Below are positions 47,225 to 59,316 of a stretch of DNA of 64,000 nucleotides, in pieces. The position numbers were made by a program, and so were the translations under genes. The stretch comes from Prunus persica (taxonomy: Eukaryota; Streptophyta; Magnoliopsida; Rosales; Rosaceae). Location of the stretch: contig NC_034009.1 in NCBI RefSeq assembly GCF_000346465.2, forward strand, positions 25,589,983 to 25,653,982, in the 5' to 3' direction. Within the stretch, counting starts at the first letter, position 1. Each line of letters begins with the position of its first letter. The notes under the pieces were generated by a model. The model was not told the DNA's origin and did no database searches. It worked only from the letters and a program-made list of their open reading frames with translations.

Positions 47225-50200
47225 ATGGAGATGGATTATGTGACGGAGTTCCCTCTTTCCCACATTGATCGGCGTCCAAGGAAGAGGCCCAGGATTGCTT
47301 GGGACGTCCCTCAAGGCCACCCAAAGGTGCAATTTTTACCCTTAAAGTCTTAAACTATCTCAAAATCAAGGTCCCTTTTTCTTATTATTTATGCTTGAAT
47401 TCGTTATCTTGTTATTCAAAATTATTTTTCTAATATTTTGAATTCATCCCAGTTTACCTTTTTATTTGTGTTAAAACATTTTCTGGGTAGCAAATAATGA
47501 TAAAATTATAGGTATATCGGGGTAGACTGTAGAAATGATTTCATTTTTCAAAGTTTCGCGATCTGTTAGTCTGGCCTGGAAAAGTCTGATCTTGTATAAG
47601 CTATTGCCTTAGACATAAATTTATTTTGCTTGGGAAAAGTTGTTGTTATAACATTATGGGGTTTAAAATTTTGGAAGAATTGAAATTGTCTTGATCTGGT
47701 AGGTTTGTCATATTAATATTATTGGCAAATAAAAGTTGGATATGTTCCTGATCTGGTGTTATATGTGTGTTATTTATTCTGCATAAACTGTGTTTCTGTT
47801 TGATTCCTCAGACAATATGATGGAAAATCAATGATAGATTGCTAAGGGGTTAAATTTTTCTATTACTTTTTGTATAGTGGAGTATGAATAAATGGCTGTG
47901 TGTAGGCTCAGTCAGGAATATATTATGAGCAAGATGTTGGAAATGGGACAAGCTTTGGACCTCCAAGGGTACTCCCAGACCATCCTAGTCTTTTTGTAAA
48001 GGGATTGACTCAAAAAGGCTCTCCCCCATGGCGAGATGATGACAAAGATGGGCATTACATGTTTGCGCTGGGAGAGAATTTAACTTCTCGCTGTAATTAC
48101 ATTCAATCACCATTGAAAATTTTTCTTTACATTCTTTATGTGTCTTTTTTTTTAATGCTGTATTTAAACTTTCAGAACCTAATAAATCAATCTGATGTGC
48201 TTCCATCTTTTCATTTTTTTCCTCAATGGTTTATTTCCAATGTTTTAAAAAATAAATATACTTAAAAGAAAAAAGTTCTAGGACATATTTTTTTGGGACG
48301 TTAGGGTTGCTCTTGAATTCGAAAACATATATATCGAAAGAGTTGAAGTTTTTCCTTTTGGTCCCTTTTTGTTCTTTTTTTTTTCTTACTGTGTGCGTAT
48401 AAACATATTTTAGTCTTAACAAGAAGAATATTTGTTTACATTTAAGACACAACACCTATTTGTTTCTGTTGATATAATCTTTTGTAAAATATTTCCTTAA
48501 TTTCTTGTTTCTGTACTTGCAGATAAGATTCACAGAAAAATTGGTGAAGGTTAGGTTTCTTCACTAGCTTTAGACCTGTGTCTGGATGAAATTATGTTTC
48601 ATCGATCTGTCTTCTCATATTTGGGCTCTTTGCATTATGTAGGAACTTTTGGTCAGGTTTTGGAATGCTGGGATAGGGAAACAAAAGAGGTGGTAGCTAT
48701 AAAAGTTGTCAGAAGTATTAAGAAATATCGTGAAGCAGCAATGATAGAAGTTGATGTGCTACAGTTGCTTGGGAAGTATGACAGAAATGGCAGTCGGTGA
48801 GTATTGTTACCTGATGTGCTTATTTCATTTGCTTCTTAGCAGTTGTAAAATGAAATTTGGGTCAATTGTTAAGTGGCTTTATTCTTTGCAGTTGTGTTCA
48901 AATACGGAACTGGTTTGACTATCGTAACCATATATGTATAGTAAGTATATGCTTGATTTTTGATAACATGATTCCCCAACTTCACAAATATTTTGGGGGT
49001 TAAGACTTTGTTGGATTTAAATGGTCTTAACAGGTATTTGAGATGCTTGGACCAAGCTTATACGATTTCCTCCGGAAAAATAATTATCGCCCATTTCCGG
49101 TTGATCTTGTCCGCGAGCTTGGCAGGCAACTGTTGGAATGTGTAGCATGTGTGTAGTTGGACTTCTGTTGTTGCTCTTATTCCATTCAAAGTTTATATCA
49201 GCAATTGTACCATTCCATAAGTTTTTACCTTTCCTTCTTAATTAATTTACTGGTAGTTTCTGCTTCTATTTTTTTTAAAAAAAAAATTTATTTTTTATTT
49301 TAAAGTAAAGCTTATTCATGTCACATGTATGAATATCTTCTTAGAATCTGTTTGGATGTCTAGTATGATACCATATAGAGGTTGTAGCTGGACATTGAAT
49401 TCAATAAAAGTGCATGGCTATTAAGTTCTTATGCCTTCTCTGGCCTGTAACATTTTGCAGTCATGCATGATATGCGTCTCATCCATACTGACTTGAAGCC
49501 TGAAAACATACTTTTTGTGTCTTCAGAGTATGTTAAAGTACCAGACTACAAGGTATGTCCGCTTGTTATGTCATTGCTTTGCAGTTGGTGTTTTCTTTTC
49601 TTTTCTTTTTTCCTCTTGTCGCCCCTTCCAATGTCACGTTATCAATGCAGTTATTATTTTCACCTTTTTTACCTGCATTCATATCCTTGAGTCTTCAAGT
49701 TTTTCCTTTGTTGTCGCAGTTTACATCCCGGTCACCAAAAGATGGAACCTGTCATAAAAGGTTGCCAAAGTCTAGTGCTATCAAGGTCATTGATTTTGGT
49801 AGCACTGCCTATGACCATCAAGAGCACAACTACATTGTCTCGACAAGGCACTACCGCGCACCAGAGGTTATTCTTGGTATGCTAATATTTGCTCTCTTTT
49901 TCCATTTAATCATTTCCTTTTTGAATATTTGTTATTAATTTATATTTTAGTATTCATGTGATTGTTTATAATTACAGGTCTTGGATGGAGTTATCCATGT
50001 GACATATGGAGTGTTGGTTGCATCTTGGTAGAATTGTGTTCGGTATGTCTTTAATTGCATTGGTTTGTTTGCTAAATTTCTGGATTAGATCAAAGTCTAC
50101 AAAAGAAGTTCTGATGAAAAAAAAACAAATGCAATTCTTTTCAGGGAGAAGCTTTGTTTCAGACACATGAGAACTTAGAACATCTAGCTATGATGGAGAG

Positions 50201-50725
50201 GGTCTTAGGTCCATTTCCACCGCACATGTTGAGAAGAGCAGAGTATGTGCTTCTTGAAGAGTTTTATCATAATTTTGATATCTTAAGGTTCAGATGACAT
50301 TTGTTCGTCTGTATTCACCACTTACTCCTTTGCTACTTCTGTATTTTTTTGGTTTAGCCGGCACGCTGAGAAGTATGTCAGGAGGGGTAGATTGGACTGG
50401 CCAGAAGGTGCAACTTCACGGGAAAGTATTAAAGCCGTTTTAAAGCTACATCGTCTCCAGGTATATAGAATTTTTACTTTTTCTAAATATATTAAATTCT
50501 TATGTTTCGAAACATGTTCACGAACATTGTTGCAGTAACACTTTAAAGTCAACAAATTTATGTTGTCTTTCGCAGAATATAGTTATGCAGCATGTAGATC
50601 ATTCAGCTGGGGATCTCATCGACCTCCTGCAAGGTCTCCTTAGATATGACCCCTCCAATAGGCTAACAGCTCCTGAGGCCCTTAGGCATCCGTTCTTTAC
50701 CAGGGATCATTTCAGGAGGTTTTAG
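47225..50725 (+). CDS. AFC2: LAMMER-type dual-specificity protein kinase AFC2
   Basis: Twelve exons: 47225-47326, 47906-48092, 48523-48549, 48643-48796, 48892-48940, 49034-49148, 49461-49552, 49720-49876, 49978-50042, 50145-50242, 50358-50460, 50576-50725. All are GT-AG; 1299 nt, 432 aa (Arabidopsis AFC2 is about 427). The basic N terminus ([17 protein letters not shown]) looks like a nuclear signal. The kinase domain spans about 97-430: P-loop IGEGTFGQV, VAIK lysine, HTDLKPEN (220-227), DFGS activation start, and the diagnostic EHLAMMER (328-335). Family members are nuclear CLK-like kinases that phosphorylate SR splicing factors; Arabidopsis AFC2 is linked to temperature-responsive splicing. 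Start and N terminus fit AFC2 better than AFC1 or AFC3. A 27-nt micro-exon (exon 3) encodes part of the P-loop. Confidence 0.95.
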
Positions 50726-51439
50726 TGATGAGTTGCCAAATTCATTCTTGCAGTGTTAGTAGGTTTAATCGGAGTGCATTGTGAAGTTGTGGATTTTTGA
50801 AGAGCGGGGTTGCTTGCTTTCCTGAATGTTGTTATTTCTTGGCATACACAAGCATAAAGGGCTGGCCAGGAATTCTCAATTTCTGTCATTTCACTTTCGG
50901 GTGAAAGCTTCTGTAAATATCCTCTCTCATAAGTTTCTCCTTCGATTTTGTACCATGAAAATGAAATGTAACAAGTTTCCCATACAATGAGGTGATCCGC
51001 TTTCTGAACGAGGTTAGCCTTCACCATAAGCATGTGCATGTGTTTGTTTAAGTTTTCTTAGAAAATGAACATATGGCTGTTACAGACATGCTACTGAATA
51101 ATACTGTGCTTCACATATTGCAATAAATTTCGTTTTTGTTATCTCATATGGATTTTTGCAAGTGGCAAATTTTGGACTGGTTATATTTTTGCATCTCGAT
51201 ATTGAATTTTGAGTAGGGTTTTGAATGATCAGATTCTGAACAAGAAGAGAAATTACAGTACATTACAGCTAAGACACATCAAACCTGAAATTCAAGTACC
51301 AGACTATCAGGTCGTTGGAAAAAGAGTGCCTTCACTTATCAAATGCTCGAAACGTCAATATAAATGCTTCCTTAGTGTAAGAAAATCGAAACATAATCTG
51401 AAAATAGAAGAAAATGTAGATGAAAATCCAAATGCTTCC
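50726..51439. other. Convergent 3' spacer
   Basis: 3' UTRs of AFC2 (+) and the NHL gene (-). No further gene is seen. Confidence 0.7.
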
Positions 51440-52522
51440 TTAGTGTTTTGTCTTGCATTTTCTACTAACCAGAACCCCATCAGGAGGTCCGGTGAACACA
51501 ACTTTGCAGTCACCATGTAACCAATAAGAGTACCGTAGGATATTTCCAAAATTAGCACGTGCTCTGAAAGATCCCTTGACTTCAAAAACGGCTCTGTTGG
51601 TCTCCATCTGCTTCTGAAGCCTTTGGCTCTCTAACAATCCAAGACGGACCTGACTAACCACCATATGAACATTTGCAAACATGGACTCTCTCTTGTGTGC
51701 AGAAAAGGGTTCTATGTATTGGGTAGCAATTAGGGTATTTCCATAATAAAGATCAATGATCAAGGAGCTAAAGTCCACGCTCACCTTCTTGTTTGGATTG
51801 GTGAAGTTCGCTAGCACAGTAAGGTCAGCATTGAGCAGATAGCCCATGTCAAGGTAGGCTGCATTGAGGGTGGCAGTGGAGACATCGAATTTCGGTGTCC
51901 GGGGGCGAAAAATAAGATAGACTATGAGAACAACTAGGCCTCCTATTATTATGATAACCCAAAAAATTGCACAGAAGATGGCTAATGACCATTGAAAGAG
52001 GTTGGTTTGTTGAGTATGTGGCCTGAGCAAGCCATGCGGGTGGGGACGCTGGCCATGTTGTGGCTGTCCTTGTGTACCATGTGGCAGAGGATGCAGTTGG
52101 TCTTCATGATCATGGCTTGACGGTGGCAGGGTTTGCTGGCTTTGACGCTTTGCCGGAGGTTGTGGGTCTTCATTATCTTGGTTTGCAAAGGGCACCGGGG
52201 GGACTAGCGGCTGGGTTTGCTGGCCTGAATGGTTTGGCTGTGGATGAGGATGTTGGTCTTGAAAGTGTGGATGGAATGACACCAATGGACCAAGTGGCCG
52301 AGAATGCCTGCCTGAATGCTTTGGCCTGTGACGACGGGCTGGCTTAACATCTGGTGGTGGTTCAGTCCAACTGGGACCGAGACTCACAGGGCCGGAGTGC
52401 TGGCCTTGGTGCTGTGGTTGTTGCAGGAATGGACCAACAGGGGGTGTTTGGGGATATTGGTCTGGACGTTGTGGTTGGAAGGGTCTGACAAAATGAGGGT
52501 TGGTGTCATCATGGGTAGGCAT
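51440..52522 (-). CDS. NDR1/HIN1-like (LEA_2) membrane protein with long Pro/His/Gln-rich N terminus
   Basis: Single exon, 360 aa from the ATG at 52522 (MPTHDDTNPH). The frame stays open upstream to 52852, but that stretch reads as leader, and relatives start at the MPTHDD-type Met. Residues 1-175 are a disordered Pro/Gln/His-rich region facing the cytosol. 178-206 form one transmembrane helix (LAIFCAIFWVIIIIGGLVV...). 210-355 form an LEA_2 domain with TATLNAAYLDM, LTVLANFTNPNKKVSVDF and a Cys pair near the C terminus (GDCKVVFT, VSRKCKTKH). NHL proteins sit in the plasma membrane or plasmodesmata, and some are induced by pathogens. A specific orthologue is not assigned. Confidence 0.88.
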   Translation of the reverse strand: MPTHDDTNPHFVRPFQPQRPDQYPQTPPVGPFLQQPQHQGQHSGPVSLGPSWTEPPPDVKPARRHRPKHSGRHSRPLGPLVSFHPHFQDQHPHPQPNHSGQQTQPLVPPVPFANQDNEDPQPPAKRQSQQTLPPSSHDHEDQLHPLPHGTQGQPQHGQRPHPHGLLRPHTQQTNLFQWSLAIFCAIFWVIIIIGGLVVLIVYLIFRPRTPKFDVSTATLNAAYLDMGYLLNADLTVLANFTNPNKKVSVDFSSLIIDLYYGNTLIATQYIEPFSAHKRESMFANVHMVVSQVRLGLLESQRLQKQMETNRAVFEVKGSFRARANFGNILRYSYWLHGDCKVVFTGPPDGVLVSRKCKTKH

Positions 52523-52883
52523 GGTAGCATGGACAAGTAGTAAGCAAGGAAGAAGAGCTGAAGATCGAGGGATGAGGAATAATAAGGAATTGGAGGCCAA
52601 CAGGGAAAGAGGATGACTTGAAGAAAACTTCAAGGATGATTTTTGGAAAGGCAAAGAATCAAACGTAGCTAAGCATGGGAGGCAAGTAATCTTGGTACCA
52701 ACTTTTTTCAAGTGGTTCTGTTTCTGTATTTTAGAGTGGCTAGGCTGGGCCAATGCGAACGAATACATTATACAGGTTCTCCACCATATCGGATAGATTA
52801 TCATCGGATTTGGGATACCCTTTACAAAAGAGATTAGAATGAACATTATCACCCCTTTTTCATTTTACTGAATGAACAAGAAG

Positions 52884-52922
<39 letters not shown>

Positions 52923-55251
52923 CCACGCACAACTCGAAAGAAAAACAACAAAACTGAAACAAAAATCCAAATACTAACCATTAAAATCCTGCTTCTCTTT
53001 GTTAAATTGTTTATGACCTCAGAACATCTTCACTCGTTCAGAGAAGATGTTGTATTGTGATTCAGAGTCGAGCTACAAAAATGCCACAAGTATTGAAAAT
53101 GCAACTTGTCAGCACTTCCATTATGATTGTAATAATTAATAGTGATTCGTTAGAACTTGTAAGGTCTCTCCACTTTCTTCCATCCTCAACACTCCAGCTT
53201 GGCAAAGGAAACCCGAGCTTCTATGCTTTAATCCGCTTTTATTCAGAGCAGGACATGGCCATAAAATTTAGCAGCTCTTTCTTGTCAATCCGTACATACA
53301 AAGGAAGAATACAATGGCCTCATTCATAATTCTGCCTCAGTAGACCACACCTAACCTCCACACCTCCCTCCAAAGAGGAACACAAAAAAAGGAGGGAATA
53401 GTTGCAGTAGGTGGCACTCACTGCATATCACATAAGAAGCCATACCCATGCCCAAATTTGATCAATAGTGTTCTCACGCTAACGTTCTCAAAATGGATCC
53501 GCAGCCTCTGCATGTCAGCTATTATCCCAACAACGGTCATTGTGCATCCTAAAAAATAAAATATGAAACTTTATAAGGGATTTAAGTAGCAGAGAGAGAC
53601 ATTAAATGAGAAGAACAAGGAGCAGAAACAATACGAGAATTGTTACTTGCATGTCATTCAGCATATTCATACCCTAATGTCTAGGAATGCAGCAAACATC
53701 ACAGCAGAGACAACAGAACACACAAATTATTATCCCTCCTAACCTGATCACGACATACTCAGACTGACAAAGCAAGAAGTCAAAAGCAAATTCATGAGCA
53801 TTAAATGTGACCACTTGCATCATCCCATATTATTATTACTTCAAAAAGAAAAAGACAATCAAAATTCTAGATTGTTTCAGAATTATATTGGTAGATAACA
53901 CCTAAGACTAGACATACACCTAACACTTGAGGGTTGACCTAACACTTGAGGGTTGACTTCATAGTCCAGAAAGTAAAAGGGATACCACATAACTATGTAG
54001 TTCTGAAATCTTCATAAGGTGTCTCTTTTGTTTATTTTCCTTAGACGAATTTGGAGAGATTAACAAGGATGAACCAACCAATAACAATGTGCTCGGAGAA
54101 GAGAATCAAGGTAACCAATTACCATGCAGTAGTCTGCTTCTTGCAAACCCACTCATATTACCTGAAACCTATTGTTCTAAACAACAGCAGTATCAGGTTA
54201 TATGTATGTATTACAACCAACAAAGAAAAGAACAAAGTAGGTTAAAGTACCATTTACCATTGTAAGGAGAAAGAATGTGTCAATTTAGGGAGACAAATCG
54301 TACAAGGATAAGCATAAAGCTCTGAAAAACATCTGGCTCAAAAAAATCCAAGGTCCAATCCTGCACAGCATGCGCATAAAGAATATTACTGGCTGATCAT
54401 AAGAACATGGTGAGAAGACATTAAAAAAAATGAATGGTAAAGATTTTTGGAGACAATTAATAATGAAGCAATACTAACTTTAAAGTTGGTGCCTCAAATA
54501 GAACACCATAACAACAACGAAAAATTTCACTGTTTCAGTTTTTCTTGGGATGAACTGCGTCTTCATAAGCACAAGACAAATGGATATATTCAGGATATCT
54601 AATTTTCTATTCAGCACACAATGAAACGGTTAAACTGCCCCCTTTTCCATCTTCCCCCAACCCCTCACCCATACCCATCTGTACTGTTTGACACTCACAA
54701 AACAGCAATAACTTCATCTATAGAATACATACAGAAATAAACAAAAGCTCATAAGCTCATACCTGAGTTCTTTTGCAGCTTGCCAGAAAGGGCACAAGAT
54801 AGAAACAAGACCAGGCTTGATGAGGTGTAATCGTCAACTAACAAGTGCCTCTAACAATGGACTCTGCAACTCACCAAAAAATAAGATAGCATAGTCAATA
54901 TCATACCATTTGTAACAACTTTACACAAAGCTACACAACCAACCTCGCAATCCACTACACCCAATGAAACCATCTTTAAAAGTAAAAGAGGTTGGCAGCA
55001 TCACAGGTTTAACGATTCATCAATAATAAGAACCAAACTTATAGCACTAGAAAATAAGAATCAATATAACTTCAGTGGTGCGAAGAAAAATTAAATATGC
55101 TATTGAGTAAATGGAATACCAGCGCTGCCAGTGGTGTAAATAAAGCTATTAAATACTTTCCCATTAACAAATCATTCAGGTAAAACACTTAAGCTACTCC
55201 ATAAAAATAGCATGGCACATATGGATACATGAACAGAAAAAATACAAGGGT
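52523..55251. other. Promoter of the NHL gene and long 3' region of the PPR gene
   Basis: A (TA)n run lies at about 52888-52921. From 53340 to 55250 no long frame exists on either strand. On the minus strand there are well-formed splice sites, for example an exon of about 54770-54868 (GAGTTGCAG / CTCAG-GTATGAG) with stops in all frames. This suggests a spliced 3' UTR of the PPR transcript, or decayed exons of another gene. Confidence 0.5.
53418..53540 (-). other. Small open frame of 40 codons, possible residual exon
   Basis: Reads MTVVGIIADMQRLRIHFENV and on, ending in CDMQ and TGA. The composition is protein-like, and a TTTTTTAG acceptor-like site lies just upstream. A second protein-like stretch (DWTLDFFEPDVFQSFMLIL) lies further upstream near 54280-54360, after a GTGCAG acceptor. 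I do not recognise a family. Confidence 0.3.
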
Positions 55252-56826
55252 TTATATACCATGCTGACCATTTTGCATTTTCATGCCATCTTTTGAATGG
55301 ATGGCATTAACCAGTCTCTCAGAGACAGCTCCATCAAGAGTAAAGCCCTTCTCCATCATCTGATCCCATACCCTACAAGCCACTGAAAGCTTGTTTTCCC
55401 TTATGAGACCTCCAATTATCAATTTAAAAGTTACCTCATCAGGACAACATCCTCGATTCTGCATTTCCTCGTAGAGATGCATAGCTTCACTCACTCTAGA
55501 AGCCTTGCAAAGCCCATTAATAAGAGCATTAAATGAAACAGCATCAGGGGCGATGCCCTTCTCTAACATATCACTGAAAACACTATAAGCCATTGCAATC
55601 TTCCCACTCTTACATAGGTGATCAACTATTGTAGTGTAAAATATCCGGTCAGGCAACAGACCCATAACTGTCATCTGATCAAGAAGCTTATTGGCTATAT
55701 CTGAACTACCTTCTCTTAAAAAAGCTTCTATAAGAATAGTGAACGTCACCACGTCTGGCATGGTGCCCTTTTGACCCATTTCCTCAAACAGTTTATAAGC
55801 CCTTCCAGTGCGGTGTGCCCTGCAAAATGCTGTGATGATGGTATTATATGACACAACATTACACAGCCCCTTTGGCTCCATCCTAGTCCTCATCAACAAA
55901 TATGCCTTATCCGCTCTATTAGCTTGACAAAGGCCCTTGAGAAGCTGATTGTAACTATACACGTCAGGTTCCATACCACTCCTCTCCATTTTCTTCATCA
56001 ACTTCTCAGCCTCCTCTAACATGAACTCATTACAACAATATTTCAATAACACATTGTGAGTAACCAAATCCGACTCGCACCCATTCCTCTTCATAAATGA
56101 CTTGATTGCCTGTGCCTTATCAATTCTACCAGCTCGACAAAACCCATTAATCAACGTATTATACATCAAATTACTAAACTTGACTTGACCCTTCATTTCA
56201 CCTATTACAAGGTTATATGCCAAATCAACCTTCCCACCATCACACAATCCAACAACAAGCGCTGTACACGCAATATTATCGGGCTTGAACCCTTTCCTAA
56301 TCATACTAGTCCAAATATCAACTGCCTTATCAAATTGTCTAGCTTTACACAACCCATCAATAAGTATAGTATATGATACAACATCAGGCTCTCTTCCTTT
56401 ATCAACCATCCTATGGAACACTTCCAGAGCAAAATGTGCCCTGTTTTCTTGGCACAGAAGATTCAAATATATATTGAAAGCCCAAATGTCAGGCACAGCC
56501 CCAAGCCTATCCATGTCTCGAATAAGTTTTTCAATGAGAGTGAAATTTCTGATCTTGCACAGACCAGAAATGAACCTAGAGTAAGTAAATGCGCTTAAAG
56601 AGAAGCCCTGTGGCACCATTTCGTAGTAGTAGTGCTCGGCGAGATCGTAACGCGAATGGCGGACCAATACGCCGATGAAGCGATTGTAGTCAATGCTAAA
56701 TACGCGGCAATCGGAGCGGGTCATTTCGTCGAACACTTGGAGAGCTTGATCGATTAGACCAGTTTTCACGTAGTAAACTATGCGACTGCGGAATATGAGG
56801 CGGTTAACGCCGAGACTGCGATACAT
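55252..56826 (-). CDS. P-class pentatricopeptide repeat protein, At1g13040-like
   Basis: Single exon. I chose the start at 56826 (MYRSLGVNRLIF), which matches the start of Arabidopsis At1g13040. An upstream in-frame ATG at 56847 would add seven residues. About 524 aa made almost wholly of 35-residue PPR motifs (about 14), with repeated signatures such as PDVVSYTILIDGLCKA, PDVYSYNQLLKGLCQA and PDAVSFNALINGLCKA. There is no E, DYW or SMR extension. P-class PPRs bind organellar RNA and act in its processing or translation. The Arabidopsis relative is annotated as mitochondrial, but the N terminus here is a weak presequence, so location is uncertain. The short tail DGMKMQNGQHGI is outside the repeats. 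Confidence 0.92.
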   Translation of the reverse strand: MYRSLGVNRLIFRSRIVYYVKTGLIDQALQVFDEMTRSDCRVFSIDYNRFIGVLVRHSRYDLAEHYYYEMVPQGFSLSAFTYSRFISGLCKIRNFTLIEKLIRDMDRLGAVPDIWAFNIYLNLLCQENRAHFALEVFHRMVDKGREPDVVSYTILIDGLCKARQFDKAVDIWTSMIRKGFKPDNIACTALVVGLCDGGKVDLAYNLVIGEMKGQVKFSNLMYNTLINGFCRAGRIDKAQAIKSFMKRNGCESDLVTHNVLLKYCCNEFMLEEAEKLMKKMERSGMEPDVYSYNQLLKGLCQANRADKAYLLMRTRMEPKGLCNVVSYNTIITAFCRAHRTGRAYKLFEEMGQKGTMPDVVTFTILIEAFLREGSSDIANKLLDQMTVMGLLPDRIFYTTIVDHLCKSGKIAMAYSVFSDMLEKGIAPDAVSFNALINGLCKASRVSEAMHLYEEMQNRGCCPDEVTFKLIIGGLIRENKLSVACRVWDQMMEKGFTLDGAVSERLVNAIHSKDGMKMQNGQHGI

Positions 56827-56847
56827 ATCAGAGTGAATGCATAGCAA

Positions 56848-59316
56848 AGACCATACATAAGAATAGGAACTTAATGCATCGGAAGGTACGGTATCAGGCA
56901 GACAGAGAAATCAAAGCCTAAAACCCCAAAAATGGTGAGAGAGAGAAGGGACGAACAGGTACAGGTAAAGCTACAGCGGAAATGAAATTGCTACCCGAAA
57001 ATGGTGGTATAGCCATTCGAGAGAAGGTATAGTTAAGCTATGGCATTGGCAGCTGCCAAGCCCACCTGGTTTCAGCAATGAAGATGAACTCAATACGTCG
57101 GGGGCAAGAGAGATGGGTCGAGTAAGCGGGTGGTTTTGAGGGCCCCAAGCCAAAACCCAATGTAGTCTAAACTAGGCTTCAGATTGGGCTGCCTTACTTG
57201 GAAATTTAGTGGGCTACATTGGGCTTTGGAACATTGTTTTTTTTTTCATTAACGTTTTGAACTTCTGAGTGGAAGGATTCAACTTACGATCAATACCAAT
57301 ATATTTTCTTGGATATTGCTTGCCTCCTTTCTTATAAGAAGATACTCCTCTTTTTTGTCAATTACAGTTTGACACATATGCAAAAAGAATTTATCAAAAA
57401 TACAAAAAGAAAAACTTATGCACACATGTCACACTACTATTGACAAGAATGTAGGAACTTCTAGTTACATAGTAAGAAGGGAAGTAATTGGTCCTTAAGT
57501 TATCAAGTTATTTAACTTTAACTTTTAGACCGATGTCACATGTCTATAGTAGGTTGTATTAGGCCAATCTCATTTGCTTCCAATTAGTTGTAAAACGATA
57601 ATAAACAAGTAATGTTATATGTATCATATTTATTAATCATAATTCTAATACTATTATATTCACTCTCATATTATAGTCAAAGTTTGACTCTTATTACTTT
57701 ACATATGCGGAATTTTCGAAATATATCTTCAACAATATGATATACATACAAATTACAATGTCATATTCTCTTCTAAAGTCTCTTTTTCACTTGGCACTAC
57801 GTTATAAATAGAAAGGAGTCGTCCATGATTATGATCTATTAGAAACATATTCCATCATCCCAACTCACACACAAGTGGAAAACCAAGCTTCCATCTTATC
57901 TACAATTTGGACAATCTTCAAGTATTAATTCTGTCACATATTCTCAGAAAAATATATCTTAGAATTGATTGGCTCAGCAATTCCTAAGAGTTATCCATGA
58001 TATGATATACAGTTTTATTTGTCCCCTTGTTATAATGAGGCCACCAGGGTTGAGTTAAAAGACCACTACAAAATACAAATACAACTTTGAGTGGGGGACC
58101 GGACAAGAAAGAAAAAAAGGCAATTTGATTCTTTATTTTCTTTCTTTCTTGCCCACCTTTTTTGACTGTTATTTTTCTATCTTCTGCCAAAAATTATTTA
58201 TTTATGTTTCCTGGTGCAACCGACGTTGACTGCAACTGAAAGGGTCTTGCGTTCACATAAAATTATAATGCACGTCCATTTCTCACCCCCAAAAAAAGAA
58301 AAGAGAAAGAAAAAAAGGACGTCGGCCATTTTTGTATAAATCGAGCACACTGGACAAAACGTGCCACTTGATTGAACAAACATGCAGTAGGGTTTGTTAA
58401 TTTTGTCTTAATTAAATCCTTGGTCAAATTCAAACTGCTGCTGCTTCTTCATCTCAGTAGGTTAGAAAAATGTGAAGCCCCCACACAGCACCGTTGTTGA
58501 CCAACAAGGCTTTGTTTTGGTCACTTATATTTTTTTACAATTTGCCATGAGAATAGAACCAATTGGCACCTCCTAGCTACTTGGGTTTATGGAGTTTTGG
58601 GGGCTAATGTTTGGGGATTCCAGAAATAATTACTCTTTTTTCTTCTTCTTGTTTTCTAAGATTTTGGTTGGGAATGCTCTTGGAATAAACTATATCAATT
58701 AATTAGCGGTAGTCCGAGAAAAAAAAAGAACAAAAAATAAACCTAGATCAACAAGTCATTAGTTTCTGTTGTTTACTGTGAGGTTCAAAGATTGATCCAT
58801 CGAGATATTGTATTAGATCAAACTACTAGAATGTACGACTAGGAATTAGAGTGTTTATTATGTGATTTGAATGCTTAATTAGTCCCTAATCTCCTTTCCA
58901 ACTTTCCAGCCATCTTTGGATGACTTCTTCATCTTTCTTTTTTGAAACAAAACTAGTAAAATACACAAACATATTTGAGTGCAATGTTTAAAGAACTTGG
59001 CCCTCACTATAGTATAAAGTGCAATATTTGATATTTTACTTGTTTCTGAAATTGAAAAGCACATGTTACACATTTTCCATGGCTCTCAGCTTAGCTAAAA
59101 ATCACTGAATTAAAACTTTTGATCAAACTTAAAGTAAAAAACCACTTAGAGTATAGTGTTAATAAAAAAATATTCACTTATATCATAACAGTCTACGAGA
59201 CTACCGAGACTTGAAACGGTACCTAACACAACACTATTGTGCTGCTTGCAGCTTTAGTGGTTAAATATGAAAAAGTTTAATCTTAATATCTACTCATATT
59301 ACTTCTATAACACGCT
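56848..59316. other. PPR promoter and long intergenic stretch
   Basis: 56848-57130 is the GC-richer 5' UTR/promoter of the PPR gene. 57240-59316 is AT-rich with no coding potential and no clear repeat ends. Confidence 0.5.

Noticed and set aside
52523..52852. Upstream extension of the NHL reading frame
   Set aside because: Reads as promoter/leader; the MPTHDD start gives a normal NHL-type protein.
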